A DNA stretch of 64,000 nt from the NCBI GenBank assembly GCA_026388185.1, contig JAPLKG010000014.1:277537-341536 (forward strand), given 5' to 3'. A program made the translations under genes and the position numbers. A model generated the notes under the pieces. The model made no database searches, was not told the origin of the DNA, and worked only from the letters and a program-made list of their open reading frames with translations. The DNA is from Candidatus Eisenbacteria bacterium. Lineage in GTDB: Bacteria; Eisenbacteria; RBG-16-71-46; JAFGJU01. This document shows, piece by piece, positions 7,899-15,369 of the stretch (positions within the stretch are counted from its first letter, which is position 1; every line of letters starts with the position of its first letter).

Positions 7899-9848
7899 TC
7901 AGTTGCGGTAGCGTTCCTGTGTGGGGAGGAAGGCGGCTTTGGTGACCACCTTGGAGAGCATTCTGGCGTGTGTTTCCTCGAGTCCTGCAATCTCTCTCTC
8001 GAGTTGTCTTGCCGACAACTTTTTCTTTCTATTCTGAATCGAGCGCAGAAGTTCGCGGAATTCCTTACCCGTTAGGGCCTCTCTCTTCACAAGAATGTCC
8101 TTCAATTTGAACAATTCATAATAGTGCGACGTGAGCACGTCGAGCGCTCGCTTTTCTGCTTCGAGCACCATGAAGTCGATCTGTCGTCTCAGAGCTTCTC
8201 TGTCGTGTTCTTTGTCGGGCAGCACGTAGCCGTTTCCGAACCCTATCTCCGTTACTGCGTAGTCCAGGAGATCCCTGAGCACCTGAAGATCGCTCGAGGC
8301 GCCGTCGGTCTTTTCGTTCTCGGGGTACATCAGTTCCTCCGCAACCCGGCCGCCGATGAGCGTGGCGATTCCGTCGAGGAGCATGTCCTTGCTCATCAGG
8401 TATCTGCCCTCTCTTTGATAGGGCCTCGTGTAACCGAGTTGCTCCCCCTTGCCCACGATTGATATCTTGGCCACCGGGCTTGCGTTGGGCAGAAACTGGG
8501 AGACCAACGCGTGACCCAGCTCGTGGACCGCGACTATTTCTTTTTCCTTGTCCGTCAACCTGTGAGTGCTTCCGGCTCCTTCAACGATTCTGTCGAACGC
8601 CTCCCGCATCTTGTCTCCGTCGATTCCGCAGCGACAGCGTGCGGCGACCGCGAGTATTGCCGCGTCGTTGAGAAGATTCTCTATTTTTTCGGGCGTGAAC
8701 CCCGCGGTGTCGCGCGCCCATCTGTCCAGATCAAGGGTTCTCTCGATGAGTTTTTTTCTTGGGTTTTGAGCGAGTACCTTTCTGCTCGTGGTAGTGTAGA
8801 TTCGGAAAATTTCGAGTCTTGCCTTGAAATCCGGTTTGTCAATGGGCAAGACTCTGCCGAATCTCTCGTGTCTCAGAAGCGAGGGGTCCGGTGCCTCCGG
8901 GTTACTCGTGGCTCCTATGATCAGCACGTCGTCGGCGCCGGCGAAACCTTCGAACAGCGCGCGGAGGGCAAAGGTGGCGTAATCCTGCCCCGCAGCAGGA
9001 GCGGGCAGTACTTCGTCCACCAAGATGACGAGAGGAGAGTTTTCCTTGAGCGCCGCAATCGCCTGTGCCATGCCTTCCGAGCCGAGCTCGCCGTACATTG
9101 CCACGAGATCCGTTGCATCTATCTTGAGCATGGGCACACCGGCTTCGCCGGCCATTGCGATTGCAAGGGAGGGCTTGCCGGCACCGTGGGGTCCCTTGAG
9201 TAGCACACCCTTCGGCAGTCTCGCCCCGATTTCTCTGAATCTGGAAGGAGTCCTGAAGAATGCGACGAATCTCATCAGCTCCCTCTTTGCGTCAATGTTT
9301 CCTCCGACGTCCTTGAACCTGAGAGAGGGCCTGAACTTCTTGAGCGTGAACTTGGGGCTTGAGGTCTTTTGCTCGGACACCACCCCGTCCCCGAGGGTTC
9401 TTTCCTGCCGCAGATCAGACTCGGGAACGTCGACTGAAACCGTCGTGGCTATTTCGTACGCTCTTTTCATGAATTCCGAGAAGAATTTCTTGGAGAAACT
9501 CGAGGCCATTTTCTTCATTTCTGGTTCGGCATGGAGCCCGAACGTACCCTTCTTCTGTCCGATCTGAAGCCGCGAGTACATTCTGCCCAGATACTCAGCC
9601 AGCGCCTTGACGGGATTGTGAAGCTGACTTAGGTCCATCATGTTTTGTGCGATCGATTCACCGATGAGTTTTTCCAGTTGCCGGCGCTGGATCTGCGGGA
9701 GGTCTTTCTGCCCCGGCTTGCTCTGAACAACAAGGGAAGCAAGAGACTTCGCCATTTTCCTGGCCTCATCTCTTGTCAGGCCGGTGCGTGACGCGCCGCT
9801 CTGTTTCTTGGTGGCGGATTTATTGAGAGCTCTCTTGTTGGCGTTCAT
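7899..9848 (-). CDS. Soluble FtsH-like AAA+ metalloprotease paralog with altered Walker A
   Basis: The 649-residue product is homologous to FtsH over the AAA+ and peptidase domains but has no transmembrane segment; residues 1-165 are polar and helix-rich. The AAA module starts at FKDVGG (about 178). Walker A reads GPHGAGKPSLA, so the Thr/Ser after Lys225 is Pro226. Walker B is VILVDEV and the arginine region is LLRHERFGR. The pore-loop region reads LVAMYGELG in place of FVEMFVGVG. The peptidase centre is intact: HELGH at 442-446 and GASSDL supplying the third-ligand Asp. A canonical membrane FtsH is encoded at 44362-46515, so this is a second, divergent copy. GGAGGAG precedes the ATG. It follows the iscS-dsrE-tusA genes by 150 bp. 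ATP hydrolysis is doubtful; proteolysis is plausible. Confidence 0.85.
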   Translation of the reverse strand: MNANKRALNKSATKKQSGASRTGLTRDEARKMAKSLASLVVQSKPGQKDLPQIQRRQLEKLIGESIAQNMMDLSQLHNPVKALAEYLGRMYSRLQIGQKKGTFGLHAEPEMKKMASSFSKKFFSEFMKRAYEIATTVSVDVPESDLRQERTLGDGVVSEQKTSSPKFTLKKFRPSLRFKDVGGNIDAKRELMRFVAFFRTPSRFREIGARLPKGVLLKGPHGAGKPSLAIAMAGEAGVPMLKIDATDLVAMYGELGSEGMAQAIAALKENSPLVILVDEVLPAPAAGQDYATFALRALFEGFAGADDVLIIGATSNPEAPDPSLLRHERFGRVLPIDKPDFKARLEIFRIYTTTSRKVLAQNPRKKLIERTLDLDRWARDTAGFTPEKIENLLNDAAILAVAARCRCGIDGDKMREAFDRIVEGAGSTHRLTDKEKEIVAVHELGHALVSQFLPNASPVAKISIVGKGEQLGYTRPYQREGRYLMSKDMLLDGIATLIGGRVAEELMYPENEKTDGASSDLQVLRDLLDYAVTEIGFGNGYVLPDKEHDREALRRQIDFMVLEAEKRALDVLTSHYYELFKLKDILVKREALTGKEFRELLRSIQNRKKKLSARQLEREIAGLEETHARMLSKVVTKAAFLPTQERYRN

Positions 9849-10000
9849 TTCTATGCCGTCTCCTCCAACGCGCTCATGAAGCTTCCCGCGCTCAAATCGT
9901 TCGACCGGCTCGAGACCCTTGGTTCGCCCAACTATACTATCGGCATTTTCCGGGACGGAGTTCGCCGGTTACTTCTTCCTGCCGGTTGCTCTTTCACCAG

Positions 10001-10228
10001 CTATTTTTTCCTGACGTAGGCCTTGTAAACCTCCCCGTCCTCCTCGACGCCCAGAAACTCGTTCTTCGTGGCCCTGCACCAGGCCGGCATGTCTTCCTTT
10101 ATTCCCTCGTCAGTTGATATTACTTCCAGTACTTGGCCCGGCTGCATTTCCTTGATTTTCTCGGCGGTTCTCACAATGGGCATCGGACAGAGAAGACCGA
10201 ACGCATCGAGTGTAAAGTCAGCCTTCAT
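10001..10228 (-). CDS. tusA: TusA/SirA-family sulfur carrier
   Basis: This 75-residue protein has the TusA signature DAFGLLCPMPIVRTAEKI, with the sulfur-accepting cysteine in CPMP at residue 14. TusA proteins take persulfide sulfur from a cysteine desulfurase and pass it to DsrE-type proteins or to tRNA thiolation. The neighbours fit this: a DsrE-like gene 76 bp upstream and a NifS/IscS homolog before that, all in one direction. Length and fold are standard for the family. The symbol is family-level; in non-enteric bacteria such copies often serve other sulfur-transfer routes. Confidence 0.85.
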   Translation of the reverse strand: MKADFTLDAFGLLCPMPIVRTAEKIKEMQPGQVLEVISTDEGIKEDMPAWCRATKNEFLGVEEDGEVYKAYVRKK

Positions 10229-10304
10229 GGTGCCTCCAACAATGCGAGGGAGCGACGTCGAAGCCGTCGTTCCCCTGCGGTCCCGGTAGAACGAACGTAG
10301 TGTC

Positions 10305-10775
10305 TCAAACGAATAGGTTGATTCCTGATTCAGACGCCTCCGAAAGGTAAGTTGCGACGCCGGCCACGCGATCCACTTGTTCGACTAACTGGTCCTTGCT
10401 GATTCCCATCAGCTCCATCGTGGTTGTGCACGCGATCAGTTTGACACCGCTTTGCTCGGCGAGCGAAATCATCTCCTGAACGCCAGGCATTCTATATTGC
10501 TTCATTAACTTTTTCATCATGAACGGGCCTATTCCGAGCATGTTCAGTTTGGAAAGAGGGAGCTTGCGGGCGTCTGGAGGACTCATCATGGAGAGCATCC
10601 TTCTGATAAGACCTTTGGCCCTCGACGGGGTGTTCGGACGTTTAAGGATATGGATACCCCAGAACGTGAAGAACATCGAGACTTCCATGCCCATTGATCC
10701 CGCTCCGATGGCGATATTGAAAGCAGCCATCGCTTTGTCCATGTCGCCGCTGAAAACGACAAGTGTGACTTTCAT
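10305..10775 (-). CDS. DsrE/DsrF/DrsH-like sulfur-relay protein
   Basis: ATG 10775 is preceded by AAGGAGG at ideal spacing and gives a 156-residue protein. A longer frame to 10847 would overlap the upstream gene and lacks such a site. MKVTLVVFSGDMDKAMAAFNIAIGA begins a DsrE-like Rossmann domain, and the conserved cysteine lies in KLIACTTTMELMGI. Residues 40-105 carry the methionine-rich insert typical of the DrsE_2 group. These proteins are thought to relay or bind sulfane sulfur. It sits between the cysteine desulfurase homolog and tusA, supporting a sulfur-transfer role. Confidence 0.8.
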   Translation of the reverse strand: MKVTLVVFSGDMDKAMAAFNIAIGAGSMGMEVSMFFTFWGIHILKRPNTPSRAKGLIRRMLSMMSPPDARKLPLSKLNMLGIGPFMMKKLMKQYRMPGVQEMISLAEQSGVKLIACTTTMELMGISKDQLVEQVDRVAGVATYLSEASESGINLFV

Positions 10776-10830
10776 CGAACCGCCTCCTTGAGCCTGAACT
10801 TGCGAACCGTCTCGTTGGCCTACCTGCCCG

Positions 10831-12024
10831 TCACGCCCCTGGGTCATTGCCCCTTTTCTTCTTCATGTCGCTGTAAAGCGGACTCATCTCACGAAGCCTC
10901 TCGACTATTGGAGGGAAGACCTTCAAGAAATGCTCTACGTCCTCCGCGGTGTTTTCCCTGCCGAGCGAGAAGAGGAGAGAGCCCTGAGCCACGTCGGGCG
11001 GTACTCCCATGGCCGTCAAGACGTGAGACGCCTTCAATGCCTTCGAGCTACACGTGGAACCGCTCGACGCGGCAATTCCCTCCATGTTGAGAAATAGAAC
11101 CATGGATTCGCCCTCTATGTACTGGGCGCAGATGCTCAAATGCCCGGGTAAGCGCCTTTCGGGGTGACCGTTCACGCGGACGAACTGGATGCGTTCTTTG
11201 ATTCCAGCCTCCATCGTGTCGCGTAGTTTCTTGCAACGTTCCGCCGCCGGCCCCATTTCCTGCTCCGCCACTTCCACTGCCTTTCCCAGCCCGACAATCG
11301 CAGGCACGTTCTCGGTGCCGGCTCTCTTGCCGTCCTCCTGAACCCCGCCGTCAATGAACGGCGCAATCCTTACACCTTGCCTCACGTAAAGGGCCCCGAC
11401 CCCCTTGGGTCCGTAACACTGGTGGCCCGCAAGGCTGAGAAGGTCTACACCCAGTTTGTTGACATTGACGGGAATGTTGCCGAAGCTTGCCACGGCGTCG
11501 GTGTGAAAAACGATGCCCCTCTCCCTTGCGATCTTTGAGATTTCTTCCGTGGGTTGTATGGTGCCCACTTCGTGGTTGGCGTGCATGACGGATATGAGGA
11601 CGGTGGACGGCATGACGGCTCTTGCGACATCGTCGGGATTCACCAGCCCGTGGCCGTCTGTGGGTACGTAAGTAACCTGGAAGCCTTGTTTCTCGAGTTT
11701 TTTACAGGAGTGCAGAACCGCGTGGTGCTCGATGCTGCTTGTGACTATGTGGTTTCCCTTCTTTTGAGCCGCCGCTACCAGCCCCTTGATTGCAAAGTTG
11801 TCGGCTTCCGTCCCCGTTGACGTAAAGACAATTTCGTCCGGCCGTGCGCCGATGAAATCGGCCACACGCTTTCTGGCAGCCTCCACGGCCGCTCGCGCCT
11901 CTTGCCCGAAATCGTGCACACTGGAAGGGTTCCCGAACGTTTCACCCAAGAATGGAAGCATCGCCTCAACCACTCGAGGGTCGGTCTTTGTCGTTGCCGC
12001 GTGATCAAAATAGATCCGTTTCAT
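10831..12024 (-). CDS. Cysteine desulfurase (NifS/IscS) homolog lacking the Schiff-base lysine
   Basis: The 397-residue product aligns throughout with class-V aminotransferase-fold NifS/IscS enzymes: YFDHAATTKTDPRV at the N-terminus, SSIEHHAVLHSC, HANHEVGTIQP, FHTDAVASFG and RAGTENVPAIVGLG. The catalytic cysteine is present (SSGSTCSS, Cys325). The lysine that normally binds PLP, in the motif SGHK-x-YGPKG, is Gln202 here (LAGHQCYGPKG, codon 11421-11419). Canonical enzymes need this lysine for PLP aldimine formation, so activity may be changed or lost. The gene leads the dsrE-like/tusA cluster and has AGGTGAGAG before its ATG. It could be a scaffold or persulfide carrier rather than a desulfurase. 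Confidence 0.88.
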   Translation of the reverse strand: MKRIYFDHAATTKTDPRVVEAMLPFLGETFGNPSSVHDFGQEARAAVEAARKRVADFIGARPDEIVFTSTGTEADNFAIKGLVAAAQKKGNHIVTSSIEHHAVLHSCKKLEKQGFQVTYVPTDGHGLVNPDDVARAVMPSTVLISVMHANHEVGTIQPTEEISKIARERGIVFHTDAVASFGNIPVNVNKLGVDLLSLAGHQCYGPKGVGALYVRQGVRIAPFIDGGVQEDGKRAGTENVPAIVGLGKAVEVAEQEMGPAAERCKKLRDTMEAGIKERIQFVRVNGHPERRLPGHLSICAQYIEGESMVLFLNMEGIAASSGSTCSSKALKASHVLTAMGVPPDVAQGSLLFSLGRENTAEDVEHFLKVFPPIVERLREMSPLYSDMKKKRGNDPGA

Positions 12025-12064
12025 CTACTCTCACCTCCGCCTGGTCTTCTTGTGATTCTTACGG

Positions 12065-12092
12065 AGTCTACCAAAAACCGTGGACGTGTCAA
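12065..12092 (-). promoter_or_regulatory. Sigma70-type promoter for the iscS-like cluster
   Basis: On the minus strand TTGACA (12092-12087), a 16-nt spacer and TAGACT (12070-12065), about 40 nt before the ATG at 12024. Confidence 0.5.
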
Positions 12093-12166
12093 GCGAGGGC
12101 TTGCGATCCAGGCGCCGGAAGACGCCCGCGCCGGGGGAAAATGTCGGCGAGGCGTCAACAAAGTTC

Positions 12167-12213
12167 TTGACCGTTCCAGAATTAGTGTTATGTTTTTGAG
12201 AAACGTATGCACA
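12167..12213 (+). promoter_or_regulatory. Promoter of the nikR-nikMNQO operon with possible NikR dyad
   Basis: TTGACC (12167-12172), a 16-nt spacer and TATGTT (12189-12194) form a sigma70-like promoter about 50 nt before nikR. An imperfect dyad, GTGTTATG (12185-12192) and GTATGCACAC (12204-12213), overlaps the -10 region. Its position suits autorepression by NikR. The dyad differs from the E. coli box, so the operator assignment is inference. Confidence 0.4.
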
Positions 12214-12247
12214 CCGGCAACGGCGGCTCGCAATTGTGGGGTCAGCT

Positions 12248-12673
12248 ATGAAGAAACCGTCTCATCTCATCAGGTTTGGCGTCTCGCTCGAAAGGGAGCT
12301 TCTCGCGCGGCTCGACTCGTTCGTCAGAGACAATGAGTTTCCGACGAGATCGGAGGCAATACGTGCCCTGATAAGAGAGAGGCTCGTCAGAAAAGAGTGG
12401 TTGTGCGGTAGGCAGGTGGTGGGTGCGATAGTGCTTGTGTATGACCACGGAAGACGCGAGATTCTCAACAAGATTACCCACGTTCAGCATGAGTTTCACG
12501 ACAATGTGATCTCGACGCAGCACGTGCATCTTGATCGCGACAACTGCCTTGAGGTAGTCGTCGTGAAGGGCAGACCCAGAGACGTGGACAGTCTCTACAA
12601 GGGGCTACAGTCGATTAAAGGTATCAAGCACATCAGTCTGAATACGGGGACCACGGGTCGCGGAATTCCATGA
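12248..12673 (+). CDS. nikR: Nickel-responsive regulator NikR
   Basis: The 141-residue product has an N-terminal ribbon-helix-helix domain (RFGVSLERELLARLDSFVRD, SEAIRALIRERL) and a C-terminal ACT-like nickel-binding domain. The nickel ligands match E. coli NikR: His in HEFHDNVISTQHVHL (H-x-H) and Cys in DNCLEVVVVKG. It represses nickel uptake when nickel is bound. The next four genes encode a NikMNQO-type transporter, so it most likely controls them. I used ATG 12248, with GGGG upstream; a GTG at 12236 would add four residues. Confidence 0.93.
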   Translation: MKKPSHLIRFGVSLERELLARLDSFVRDNEFPTRSEAIRALIRERLVRKEWLCGRQVVGAIVLVYDHGRREILNKITHVQHEFHDNVISTQHVHLDRDNCLEVVVVKGRPRDVDSLYKGLQSIKGIKHISLNTGTTGRGIP

Positions 12674-12768
12674 TTGTGCAGTGTAGGTCTCGCGCGAGCG
12701 GGGACGGCGGCTGATAGATAGCCGGTCATGCGCCGGCGAGGACGGTGGAATTCCCGGAGGACTTCTTC

Positions 12769-13413
12769 GTGCACATTCCAGACGGTTTTCTTGAAGCGAA
12801 GGTGTGGGTGCCTGCTTGGGTGCTGGCGGCCGGGGCAATGGGACTCTGCTCCAGAAAGGCCGGCCGGGCTCTTGGCGACAAAAAGATTCCTGTCATGGGA
12901 GTCACGGCGGCGTTCATCTTTGCCGCGCAGATGCTCAATTTTCCGATAGCCGGGGGTACTTCCGGTCATCTTCTTGGCGGCGCAATAGCCGCAACACTAT
13001 TAGGACCGTACGCAGGATTCATGGTCATCACGGTCGTGCTCACGGTTCAATGCCTCGTATTTCAGGATGGAGGTCTCACCACGCTCGGCGCGAACATCAT
13101 GAACATGGCATTTGTAGGTACCACGTGCGTCTACCCGATCATAAGGGTGAGTAGCTCCGTGATGCGCAGGAGAGCGGGAGTTGTTCTCGGGGCTTCGCTG
13201 GCAGCGTGGGTCTCTGTCGTGGCAGCTTCCTTTGGCTGCTCTCTTGAGCTTGCGCTGTCTGGAAGGGCTCCGATCGCCGTGGTCGTGCCTGCCATGGTGG
13301 GTGTCCATTCCGTGATAGGGATCGGAGAGGCCCTGATAACGGGATTCTTTGTCGGATTCCTGCTCAAGACAAGGCCCGATCTTGTGATGAGCGGGACAAC
13401 GGCAAATCGCTAG
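12769..13413 (+). CDS. nikM: Nickel ECF transporter substrate-binding membrane protein NikM (CbiM family)
   Basis: I set the start at GTG 12769 because GGAGG lies 8 nt upstream and the protein then begins (M)HIPDGFL. In this family residues Met1 and His2 are part of the metal site, so the start decides function. A further conserved histidine is in GGTSGHLLGG. The 214-residue chain has about seven transmembrane segments. CbiM-type proteins bring Co2+ or Ni2+ into the cell together with the N, Q and O subunits; nickel is preferred here because nikR is the first gene of the operon. Confidence 0.9.
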   Translation: MHIPDGFLEAKVWVPAWVLAAGAMGLCSRKAGRALGDKKIPVMGVTAAFIFAAQMLNFPIAGGTSGHLLGGAIAATLLGPYAGFMVITVVLTVQCLVFQDGGLTTLGANIMNMAFVGTTCVYPIIRVSSSVMRRRAGVVLGASLAAWVSVVAASFGCSLELALSGRAPIAVVVPAMVGVHSVIGIGEALITGFFVGFLLKTRPDLVMSGTTANR

Positions 13414-13433
13414 CGCGCTTCAGGGGGAGAGCG

Positions 13434-13736
13434 ATGTCGGAACGAAAGGTTCTAGTTTTGTCGTTCGTCGTTTCGCTGGTCCTTGCCGGTCTTGTGTCTC
13501 CTTACGCTTCACGGTTGCCCGACGGACTGGAGAGGATTGCCGGTGACCTGGGATTCATCGACAGAGAGCGCGCGCTCCTTCGCTCGCCCGCTCCCGATTA
13601 CTCTTGGCAAGGTTTACTTCTTGGAAAACTACCCGCGTCTCTCGCCGGAATAGCGGGTGCAGCACTCGTGTTTGCGGCCGCCGCTCTACTCGGAAAGGTC
13701 CTGACCGCGGCGGAGTTGAAACACGAGACGCGTTGA
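13434..13736 (+). CDS. nikN: NikN-like PDGLE-domain membrane subunit
   Basis: The 100-residue protein has transmembrane segments at residues 5-22 and about 65-87 and the hallmark PDGLERIAGDLGF (PDGLE domain) between them. In nickel/cobalt ECF transporters this small subunit works with the M component. GGGGGAGAG precedes the ATG and it sits 20 bp after nikM. The order M-N-Q-O is that of a complete ECF importer. Confidence 0.85.
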   Translation: MSERKVLVLSFVVSLVLAGLVSPYASRLPDGLERIAGDLGFIDRERALLRSPAPDYSWQGLLLGKLPASLAGIAGAALVFAAAALLGKVLTAAELKHETR

Positions 13737-13766
13737 TCGCTAACAACGATTGTCAGCAAGAGACGT

Positions 13767-14543
13767 ATGGATCTTTTCGCGATCGACAGATACTGCGGCT
13801 TGACGAGTCCGATCCACAGGCTGAATCCAGTCGTTACCCTGGTCTCATTCCTGACCTTTGTGGTTGTCGTAGTTCTTGTACCGGTGCGCGAATTCGCCCC
13901 GTTACTGGCGGCCCTGTTCAGCCTGTCGTGTATCGCGCTTGTTTCGAAAGTTCCTCTTCGCTTCATCCTCAGGAGGAGTCTTGCGATAGTTCCCTTTGCG
14001 ATTGCAATCGGTGCATTCAATCTGCTCGGGAGGGGTGTGGACCTCATGATTCATCACTCCGCCTCGGGTTCTTCTGCCCTTGATTCCGCCGGGGTTCCCG
14101 CGTTCCTGAACGTGGTGCTGAAGTCGTTTGTCTGCGTTCTGGGCATGACTATTCTCGTCAGCACGACGGGCAGTGCCAATCTACTGAATGCCATGCGCAA
14201 GATAGGTGTCCCGGAAGGATTGACGGCGGGAACCTGTTTTCTCTCCAGGTACGCTTACGTTGTTGCGGACGAGCTATTCAGAATGAAGAGATCGAGAGAC
14301 TCTCGACGGGCGGGCAGCTTACCGTGGATTGCGGAATTGCGTTTCGTGGGCTCGCTGGTCGGCGTGCTGTTCATTCGGTCTTACGAGCGAGCCGAGCGTG
14401 TCCACGTGGCCATGTGTTCACGCGGGTTCGATGGAACCGCCGTCGTTTCGACTCAATTCAGGACTTCGAGAAGAGACGTCTTGTTTCCTCTGTTTCTTCT
14501 AGGGCCCCTTCTACTGATACTTCTGATTTCGAATCTGATCTGA
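13767..14543 (+). CDS. nikQ: Energy-coupling factor transmembrane subunit NikQ (CbiQ family)
   Basis: The 258-residue product has five or six hydrophobic segments and the CbiQ family sequences SPIHRLNPVVTLVSFLTF and, near the C-terminus, SYERAERVHVAMCSRGF. The latter belongs to the Ala-Arg-Gly coupling helices that contact the ATPase. It is the T component linking the ATPase to NikM in the inner membrane. It lies 30 bp after nikN. Confidence 0.9.
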   Translation: MDLFAIDRYCGLTSPIHRLNPVVTLVSFLTFVVVVVLVPVREFAPLLAALFSLSCIALVSKVPLRFILRRSLAIVPFAIAIGAFNLLGRGVDLMIHHSASGSSALDSAGVPAFLNVVLKSFVCVLGMTILVSTTGSANLLNAMRKIGVPEGLTAGTCFLSRYAYVVADELFRMKRSRDSRRAGSLPWIAELRFVGSLVGVLFIRSYERAERVHVAMCSRGFDGTAVVSTQFRTSRRDVLFPLFLLGPLLLILLISNLI

Positions 14544-14613
14544 CGGGCTGGTTTCGGAGTGATCACGCCGGCCACGGAGTTAGCACAAGGAATCAGCAGA
14601 CGAGAGTCACATA

Positions 14614-15369
14614 ATGCGCCCCATCATACAAATATCCTCGCTCTCTTTCGCCTATCCTGACGGAACCAGCGCTCTCGACGGCGTTTCTCTTGACATATTC
14701 GAGGACGAGTGTCTGGGTCTTGTTGGGCCGAACGGCGCCGGGAAGACAACGCTCTTGCTTCACCTCAACGGCATTCTGTCTGGAAGCGGTAAAGTCACGA
14801 TCGATGGTCTGGAGGTGTGTGACAAGAACTTGCGTGAAGTCAGGCAGAGAGTCGGAATTGTGTTCCAGGATCCCGACGATCAGCTTTTCAGTCCCACTGT
14901 TTTCGACGACGTGGCGTTCGGGCCGCTCACAATGAGGCTCGCCAATCCGGAGGTTCTTTCGCGCGTGAACTGGGCCTTGAACGAAGCCGGCCTTGCCGGG
15001 CTCGAGAAGAAGGCGCCACATCATCTGAGCTTCGGCCAGAAGAAAAAGGCTTCGTTAGCTTCTGTTCTTTCCATGCGACCAAGAATCATTGCCCTCGACG
15101 AACCTACGAGCAATATGGACCCGCGCAGCAGGAGGAGGTTTCTCCAGCTCATAAAGGCGCTGAAGGCTACGAAGGTTCTCTCGACTCACGACATGGAGAG
15201 CGTGAGTGAATTGTGCAGTAGAGTCGTTGTGCTCGATTCCGGCAGGGTGGTCGCCGACGGGAACACGCAATCCGTTCTCTCGAATAGAGAACTCATGGAA
15301 TCTCACGGCCTGGAAGTCCCGCGCAGCCTCTGGTGCCCGCCACGACATTCACCTGACGTGCCACACTAG
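14614..15369 (+). CDS. nikO: Nickel ECF transporter ATPase NikO (CbiO family)
   Basis: The 251-residue ATPase has Walker A GPNGAGKTTLL (about residues 39-49), Q-loop FQDPDDQLFSPTVFDDVAFG, a signature LSFGQKKKASLASVLSM, Walker B IIALDEPTSNMDP and the switch His in LSTHDMES. It powers the NikMNQ importer. The signature has KKK in place of the usual (K/R)RV. Its stop codon overlaps the stop of the convergent GH20-like gene by four bases (CTAG at 15366-15369), so the two transcripts are convergent with no intergenic terminator. Confidence 0.92.
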   Translation: MRPIIQISSLSFAYPDGTSALDGVSLDIFEDECLGLVGPNGAGKTTLLLHLNGILSGSGKVTIDGLEVCDKNLREVRQRVGIVFQDPDDQLFSPTVFDDVAFGPLTMRLANPEVLSRVNWALNEAGLAGLEKKAPHHLSFGQKKKASLASVLSMRPRIIALDEPTSNMDPRSRRRFLQLIKALKATKVLSTHDMESVSELCSRVVVLDSGRVVADGNTQSVLSNRELMESHGLEVPRSLWCPPRHSPDVPH

